A DNA stretch of 64,000 nt, taken from the NCBI GenBank assembly GCA_946122785.1, contig CAMGYJ010000006.1, positions 73,099,676 through 73,163,675 of the forward strand, written 5' to 3'. Position 1 is the first letter of the stretch, and each line of letters opens with the position of its first letter. Under the pieces are notes generated by a model, which was not told where the DNA came from, did no database searches, and saw only the letters and a list, made by a program, of their open reading frames with translations. This document shows, one piece after another, positions 57,648 through 64,000 of this stretch. This stretch comes from Linum tenue. Taxonomy: Eukaryota > Streptophyta > Magnoliopsida > Malpighiales > Linaceae. The translations under genes were made by a program, and so were the position numbers.

Positions 57648-58020
57648 GGGCAATGTCTATTTTTTACCCAAACTTTTTTCAGATTCTTTTATTTTAACCA
57701 AACCTATTGAATTCCTAAAAATTATCCAAACGTTAACTCTCCGTCAACTTTCCTGTTAGTAATGCTGACTAAGTATGACCATAATGAGTTGACTTCCTAC
57801 GTGACGGTCAGAATACCATCATTTACTATTTTTAATAAAAAGATTATCAAAAAACAAAACAAAATCCCACCTCTCACGTGGACGAAATAAGTAACGGTAA
57901 CAGAATGAATGCCCAGACTTTGATAAATTATAATACGTTTGGATAATAAATAGAATTTCTATAGGTTTGGTTAAAATAAAAGAATCTGAAAAAGGTTTGG
58001 GTAAAAAATAGACATTGCCC
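57648..58020. mobile_element. MULE-type MITE, 373 bp
   Basis: Inverted ends of about 75 bp start GGGCAATGTCTATTTTTTAC on both sides and are nearly identical. A perfect 9-bp duplication, tataaaata, lies at 57639-57647 and 58021-58029. The interior is short and non-coding. Confidence 0.93.
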
Positions 58021-58029
58021 TATAAAATA

Positions 58030-58600
58030 TGATGAACAATGTTATTTCATGTATGTTTTGGATAGTTGACTGAGGTGGGCTTAACATTTTTGTAAATTTC
58101 CCTCAATCAGTGTGGATTCTTTGCTTGCAGCAAGAGTGAGTCCATATAATTAAGTTGATAACCCTCTAAATCAGGCATTTCCAATAATCACGATTTAAGC
58201 AAACTGCGGTTGGCATGCAGACCAGCATGAAAACAATGTTTAATCAATTATTAAGCATAATTAAGTACACATTTGCCAGGAAATCTGGGGGGCAAAGGCT
58301 GCATCCAAAGCGACGCCGGTCCAACCCACCTGCAGTACTGCATATATAATGTGCACTCCGTTCCTTCCTTGTTTCTTACTCAACTGACCGAAATAATGAA
58401 TCGGCCGAAGCATCTTGCTATAGCATGGTAAAACAATAATTCGCTAATGTTATGATCACATATTGTACGGGTTGTAATTTTTACTCTTAAAAAGGGGAAG
58501 AAGTGGACAGCCACACTATTTAAAGTCAACCACAAAAAAAAATTCCCTGCAAATAAAAAGAGAGAGAATCTTGTCAGTTGGAAGTGAGAAATGTTGTTGC
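58030..58600. other. Intergenic, left flank of TRIM
   Basis: AT-rich. The last hundred bases may be the upstream part of the LINE fragment split by the TRIM. No supported frame. Confidence 0.4.
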
Positions 58601-58901
58601 TGTCAAGAACCAGTTCGTTACAATAATTCGAGTTGTTGGGAGAGGTTCGATCGTGGATCATATATCATTCACTAACACATTCCCTCAAACGAAAGTCAGT
58701 AACCTCATAAGGGTTTCCGTTTGCACAGGTCTGAATACACGATACTCATGTGCTTCACAAACGGGGTCACCAGGATTCGAACAAAAGACCTCACAGTCAC
58801 AAAAGACTATGATACCATGTCAAGAACCGGTTGGTCCCAACTCCCAATAACTCGAGTTGTTGGGAGAGATTCAATTCTGTATCATATACCACATACTAAC
58901 A
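58601..58901 (-). mobile_element. TRIM (miniature terminal-repeat retrotransposon), 301 bp
   Basis: Two direct terminal repeats, 58818-58901 (84 bp) and 58601-58677 (77 bp), start TGTTAGT and end TTCTTGACA on the minus strand. Directly next to the upstream repeat is TGGTATCATAGTC (58817-58805), which resembles the common tRNA-Met primer site. GAGGGAATG (58686-58678), a purine-rich tract, precedes the other repeat. A perfect 5-bp duplication, gttgc, flanks the element at 58596-58600 and 58902-58906. The interior is about 140 bp and non-coding. Size and layout are those of plant TRIMs. Confidence 0.88.
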
Positions 58902-58903
58902 GT

Positions 58904-59160
58904 TGCCATCTGCATATTCAAAGAGCTGTTAACTCAGTAAAATGGGAAGTTCGACTTTCCCACATCTATCAAGAGGGTAACAAGTGTATGGACCATTTAG
59001 CTAGTTACAGGCATCTTCTGGGTATAATTTTATGCCGACTTTGTATTATGTACTTTACCACTACATTGTATATGATTGTCAGGGGCACCCCAACCATGAT
59101 TGGTTTTGAATGAATGCTGAGATGCGCTGCATTCATTTATAAAATAAATAAATAAACGAG
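58904..59160 (+). pseudogene. LINE 3' end fragment (RNase H C-terminus)
   Basis: The plus frame reads VNSVKWEVRLSHIYQEGNKC then MDHLASYRH. This is the C-terminal motif of plant LINE RNase H-like domains, which usually read as WEV..HV.REGN..AD.LA. It ends in an (AAAT)n tail near 59140-59157. The TRIM at 58601-58901 lies on its upstream edge and may separate it from the rest of the domain. Confidence 0.65.
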
Positions 59161-59272
59161 AAGAAGTCGAAGTAATGTGTGATTAGTTAGTGGTAGTGCA
59201 CACCCAATGATTTATTGTACCATTGTCCTCCGCCTTCTAAGGCTTCAAGTTGAATTTTGGTACTGTCGCCGT

Positions 59273-59801
59273 TAGGGATGTCAATTTACCCACCCATGGG
59301 TAATTTTGCCCAAACCCAAGTAGACCCATTTATTATGGGTAGGGTTTGGGTGATGTGTGTATGGGTTTGGGGTTTGTATATGGATTTGGGTTAGATATGG
59401 ATATTATCTAAATGGGTATGGGTTAGATATGGATATCCATTTACTTGAGGGTGTTTTAACTACACATACAAAAATTGGACCTATTTGTAAAAACTTGAAA
59501 AGTTTAGGCACCAAAATGTGAGACCAAAAAATTTTAGGTACTAAAATTGTATATGCAAAAAAATTAAATTTAGGTACTAAATATGCATAACTATTAAGTT
59601 TAGGTACCAAACTGTAATTTGCATTTGGGTATGGGTACAAACCCAAATCCATATGTTAAATACCCAACCCAGCCCAAGTAAATGGGTATGGGTACAAACC
59701 CATCAAACTCTACCCATCTAATATCTATTTGGATTTCATACCCAACCCAATTGGGTTGGATAGTAAAATACCCATGGATATGGGCAATATTGCCATCCCT
59801 A
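59273..59801. mobile_element. hAT-type MITE, 529 bp (TAGGGATG ends)
   Basis: The ends are TAGGGATGTCAATTTACCC and the complement of TAGGGATGGCAATATTGCCC. A perfect 8-bp duplication, gtcgccgt, flanks it at 59265-59272 and 59802-59809. ATGGGT/ACCCAT motifs fill both sides. A second repeat is nested at about 59462-59625. Confidence 0.93.
59462..59625 (-). repeat. Nested AT-rich repeat (inverted copy of 15055 repeat)
   Basis: On the minus strand it reads AATTACAGTTTGGTACCTAA, then several TTTAGTACCTAAA units, then TACAAATAGGTCCAA. This is the same order as at 15055-15237. Confidence 0.7.
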
Positions 59802-59809
59802 GTCGCCGT

Positions 59810-62229
59810 CGTAATATATTTTTTTTTTTTGTGTGTGCTTCCAATCTAGTACTAAGGGCAGCGGATGGTAGCATGCGGGATTGCAGGTAGATGTTGATGC
59901 GAGATGGGTTGCTTGCTCTTGGTTTGATTTCTAGGGCTTGATCATGCTATCTAGGTTCCTCATGTGATAACACACAAAGCAATGTCTCTATGTTATATAA
60001 AAATTGTCTTCATTTGATTTTGTATCTTGATTTACAACTGGTGGTAAGATAATTGCTTAATTTTCTGTCATTTTATGGCATATATATATCTAAGGGGATT
60101 AGGGATTTCAAATTTGCAATTAAGTTAATCAAGAATAAGAGACCATTAAACTAGAGTTAATTAATTGGACAAGCAAACAAAGTAAAAAGCAGTGGAGAGC
60201 GAGATAGCTTCTGATTAAATATGTAATCTTGATCATGCATACAATTAGTTAACCCCACAATCACATGGGGTTAATCTTCACTTTTCCCCCAACAAGATTC
60301 TGTAAATGAATTCATGTTTTGTTGCACCAACCAACCCAACCAGATGCTTTGGAGGGCAATTTTTGCCAATATATGCACTCTACCCAAATGTGGGGCCGAA
60401 ATTAAAGTCATCTCTAGCGGGGATTAGCACAAGATTGAGGGGATTTCATGTTATTAGCATCATCGCAAATATTATAATCACCACAATTATGTTTGTCCAG
60501 CCAAGAAACTCCGCATATCAAGCCACTCATCATTGCTTGCAATTCTCTACCGTCGGCAATTCCAAAGTTGTATTCACAAGTTTCCCCTCCATTCTTCTAT
60601 GGTTCTGTTGACTAATATTTATGTATTATTTCTTTGGCTCGTTGCGTAATACGACAAATATAAGTCAATCATGAATGTCAAACGATCTCTAGGTGTATTA
60701 CGCGAATGTACGTATCTATTAGTTGATTGATTTTGATCGTCAATAACTTTTTTCTAAAATTTTTGTGGCACGAGCATGTGGTTTGACAAGGGGTCGTATC
60801 CACGAGATTTTTAGACAAACCTTAACCTACCATTTATGTTATGGACCAGTATAATTATGATAATGATATACAAGAGATATGGAACGACCTAATGATAAGA
60901 GATATTATGGACCCGACTCACGCCCTACTTATAGTAGCACTAGGTGTGGCGGCTTGGTTTCGGTTTTTCGGATTTAAACTGAAACCAAATCGATTTTATG
61001 GGCTTATTGGTTTCCCTTAACTGGTAAAAAGGAATCATCCCTTAAGAATTTCAATTTCAGTTACAATAAAAAATATCAATAAACCGAGAATAAATCGATA
61101 AAACTTAACGCAATCAAATGTTCATTTTCGGTTTATGACATGTCCTTACCGAAACTGAATTCTTTAGTGGCTTATCGAGTTTAGTTTCGGTTTTGGGTAA
61201 TTGGTTAATTTGGGTTTCCTAATAGTTTATGTTGGGTTACCTGACACGAACCTGGACCCCTAAGTAGCGCTAGCTTATTTTATTTTATTTATTTTGGTGC
61301 ATACACTAGCTTATTTTATCAACTCGAAACAATAATTTGTGTGTTTAGTCAGTTTACTAACCAAGTAACCCAATCACGTCCCTCCCACTCCCAGCAATTA
61401 CGTAACTAGGTGGGCCTCTGGACCATTCCAAACTTTCATACTTGAATGTCACCCGTGAGCCTGCTTCGCTTTAGGCCCATTCACCAGTCACTATGCCTCG
61501 CCTTTTTAGTGGGCATAAATTAATCCTCCCGCACCCTCGCTCTCTCCCTTGTCCGCATACAGCTAGGTATTGGCCCAACCCACCATGCTGCCGCTAATAT
61601 TAAATTGGCATATGATCGCCATGTTAACATTTAACCACTAACGGGTATGTTCAATCTAACCTGAAAACCACACATATCTAGATTCTGGACAATGTAACAA
61701 AAAATGCTTACAAAAGTTTGGCCCGTTAACAAAATGTCAGCTGAACAAAGTAACAAAATGGTCCTTCAGTTCGGACCTAATAACAAAATGGTTAAAAAAA
61801 AACCAAATAGGTAACATCATAATGAAAGGCCATAATTGTCTTTAAAAAAAACAGTAGTGGGCTCGTTTGTTAAAAATGGATAGGACAAACGGTTAAATTA
61901 GTCTTTGAGAATAGCCATACAACTTTAACTTGTACCACAACGTTAAAGGTACAAGTTAGAGTTGTACCATAAAAAAATTTGATCTTTATGTTGTGGTACA
62001 ACTTCAACTCTTCAAGTTGTACCATAACTTAAATGTACAACTTTAATTTGTACCATAAAGGGATTTTACAAAAGAGGTAGGGTACAATCTAAAGTTGTAC
62101 CATAACGTTAAAAGTATAACTTCAAGTTGTACCATAAAGACAAAAACTAAAGCACTAATGCTTTAAAGTATTGTAAAATTCCTCCTTTGAGAGACCATGC
62201 CAATGCCATTGCCTGGTTCAAATTCATAG
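59810..62229. other. Intergenic with low-complexity repeats
   Basis: Mostly AT-rich without supported genes; the 101-codon frame at 60306-60611 has no domain. 61690-61800 repeats AACAAAATGG. 61920-62130 repeats GTTGTACCATAA and its complement. Confidence 0.45.
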
Positions 62230-62237
62230 CTCCGTAC

Positions 62238-62674
62238 CAAGGTTGTCAACCCGCGGGTTGACCCGGACCCAGTCGAGCTAGTGGGTCAAGGGTTAATGGG
62301 TCAACCATTTTAGCCTGTTTCAGCCCGGAAATACGAAAAGAGTTATTATATTGTACTTATCCTGATAAATTATATCAAATATCATCTAACATACGAGTAA
62401 TAACATGTAACATTACACCAAAGTAACATGTCGTACTTAGATCCAACATATAGTGAAAATTCACACACACTTATATAACATCAGTATTCAAATGTTCAAC
62501 TAAGGATTCCAAAGATTAATCGAAAAATAGGCGCATTTCATAAACCAAAGAAAAAAATGACCCAATTTGAGCTCGAACCCGATACCTTTAGCGGTCGACC
62601 CGGCGGATGCGTGCGGCCCGTTTTTCTCATCGGATCAGGGTCAAAGTGGGTCGACCCGCGGGTTAACAACCTTG
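62238..62674. mobile_element. hAT-type MITE, 437 bp (CAAGGTTGT ends)
   Basis: The ends are CAAGGTTGTCAACCCGCGGG and the complement of CAAGGTTGTTAACCCGCGGG. The flanks ctccgtac (62230-62237) and cttcgtac (62675-62682) match at 7 of 8. Confidence 0.88.
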
Positions 62675-62986
62675 CTTCGTACCAACTATGAGTGATTGGG
62701 GCCTCAAAGCCCAAAGGCCGAAAATTGAAGAAGCGGATTATGGATTGCAAAATCGGGCCTCAGAGGCCCAAACATCAACCCTTCGCGTATGTTTTGCACG
62801 CGCTTACGGACAAGAGAGGAAGTTGAGATTTATAGGAGTGTGTGCCGAACGAGGAAAACCATATCATTATCCCCATCCCCCAAGGATTTCATTCAACGTC
62901 TCGATCCAATTCGTCGGTTACGTAATACATACATCATCACCTCTTTCCCATTAACTCGCCAAGATCAGACCGCCAAACTTTGTGTG

Positions 62987-62996
62987 TATATATAAA
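62987..62996 (+). promoter_or_regulatory. TATA box of KAT2-like gene
   Basis: TATATATAAA lies 111 bp upstream of the ATG at 63107. A C-rich leader that is plausible as 5' UTR follows. Confidence 0.7.
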
Positions 62997-63106
62997 ACCT
63001 CCACATTACACACGCAACAACATTTCCCGAAAAGATCATTTCATTTTCCCCCAATTTCATCTCATAATTCATATCCCCCTTTCTGTCTTCGTCGGAACCG
63101 ATTGCA

Positions 63107-64000
63107 ATGGAGAAAGCAATCAACAGGCAGCGGATCCTCCTCGATCACCTCCGCCCTTCTTCCTCCTCCGATCACGCCCATGACTCCCATCTCTCCGTGA
63201 GTTTCCTCTGCTTCTGCCTCTCTTTCTCTCTCTGTGTTCGGATTTGTGTTTCTGTGTGATCTGCTCGGCGGATCCCGGCGGTGTGACTGAACTTTATTTC
63301 AGCTGGCTTGATTTGTTCCATAGGAGATATTTTTGAATTTTGATACTGTGTTGTTTGCGCTTATTGATTTGGCTTGCGTGGGAATTTCCGCTAGGCTTCG
63401 GCTTGTTCGGCTGGGGACAGCGCTGCCTACCAGAGGAACTCGGTGTTCGGCGACGATGTCGTGATCGTGGCGTGAGTGTTTCCTTCCTTCCTTCCGCCCT
63501 CACCCGATCTTTCGAGTGAGAAAGCGATAGTGTTTATTTTACGTGTTTTGGTTTCGGTAATTTTCTGCAGGGCTTATCGGACTGCCTTGTGCAAGTCCAA
63601 ACGTGGAAATTTCAAGGATACATTTGCCGATGATTTGCTTGCGCCAGTTTTGAAGGTACTGCATCTGTTGAATGATCGAGAATTGTTTTAAAACAAATGC
63701 CCCAATTTATCTGGGAAGTGGGAAGTTTGATTTTGTTGCTTCGTTGTCGTGGATGGTTGGTAATAATTGGGTATGCAGGCAGTGATAGAGAAAACAAATC
63801 TTAACCCAAGCGAAATTGGGGATATTGTTGTGGGAACGGTGTTGGCACCGGGATCACAAAGAGCCAGTGAGTGCAGGATGGCCTCATTCTATGCTGGTAT
63901 CCCTGGTATGTTTGCCTCACCCAGCTGTCGGCTCTTTGTAAATGGTGTTGCTTCTTTTATGGCTAATAGGCTTGGTTCTTTCGTGGGACGTGTTTGCAGA
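63107..64000 (+). CDS. KAT2: Peroxisomal 3-ketoacyl-CoA thiolase (KAT2/PED1), 5' part
   Basis: Four exons are in the window (63107-63196, 63395-63471, 63571-63655, 63779-63905), and a fifth begins at 64000, right after a TGTTTGCAG acceptor. The start is fixed by the PTS2 peroxisome signal RQRILLDHL at residues 7-15, the expected position. Then come CSAGDSAAYQR, VVIVAAYRTALCKSKRGNFK (start of the thiolase fold), DDLLAPVLKAVIEKTNLNPS and IVVGTVLAPGSQRASECRMA, all very close to Arabidopsis KAT2. The active-site cysteine lies further on, outside the window. The enzyme cleaves 3-ketoacyl-CoA with CoA in the last step of peroxisomal beta-oxidation. That step is needed for seedling oil use, jasmonate synthesis and IBA conversion. 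Confidence 0.95.

Noticed and set aside
58748..58820. tRNA-like boxes (GGTATCATAG and GTTCGAATCC on the minus strand), suggesting a tRNA or SINE
   Set aside because: No cloverleaf can be formed. The first box sits exactly at the primer site of the TRIM, and the TRIM model explains the duplications and the gttgc flanks better.
60306..60611. 101-codon frame starting at an ATG
   Set aside because: No recognisable domain, intergenic AT-rich setting, no splice or promoter support.

Overview
The window is nuclear DNA from a eudicot plant. Its genes carry plant-type GT-AG introns, one encodes the plant peroxisomal thiolase KAT2 with a PTS2 signal, and the repeats belong to plant lineages (Tat and Athila Ty3/gypsy elements, MULEs, hAT and Tourist-like MITEs, a TRIM). 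I cannot name the species from the sequence alone. Gene models were built by joining open reading frames at GT/AG sites with consistent phase.

Five ordinary genes are visible. From left to right they are: a FIRRM/C1orf112/FLIP-like DNA-repair protein (minus, 16140-21802); an SR45a/Tra2-like splicing regulator (plus, 22189-24503), which sits head to head with the first across 386 bp; a small organelle-targeted LEA-like protein (plus, 28036-30044); a PL1 pectate lyase (minus, 31718-37376); and the first four exons of peroxisomal 3-ketoacyl-CoA thiolase KAT2/PED1 (plus, 63107 to the window edge).

Much of the rest is transposons. Positions 1-14.4 kb hold a long-TIR MULE, a 563-bp solo LTR, and a second MULE of the same family. 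The second MULE is split by a 10,784-bp Tat-lineage LTR retrotransposon. I found no difference between its two 563-bp LTRs, and its 5-bp target duplication is exact. That element carries gag-protease-RT-RNase H-archaeal-type RNase H-integrase with one in-frame TAG before integrase. It also carries a spliced antisense gene that is itself broken by a 595-bp hAT MITE, giving three nesting levels.

Positions 37-63 kb contain an RNase H-type LINE remnant, numerous MITEs with intact target duplications, and an Athila fragment (one LTR plus gag) inside a small hAT element. They also contain a 4.4-kb hAT element with perfect 8-bp duplications and a well preserved transposase, a MULE MITE, and a 301-bp TRIM inserted into a second LINE remnant.

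The most unusual signals are four. GCGCC motifs are concentrated throughout the Tat element, with a 16-copy non-coding cluster. The Tat antisense gene has its own TATA-like box. The 4.4-kb hAT element shares its terminal motif with two MITEs in the same window. One AT-rich repeat is nested in two unrelated MITEs in opposite orientations.
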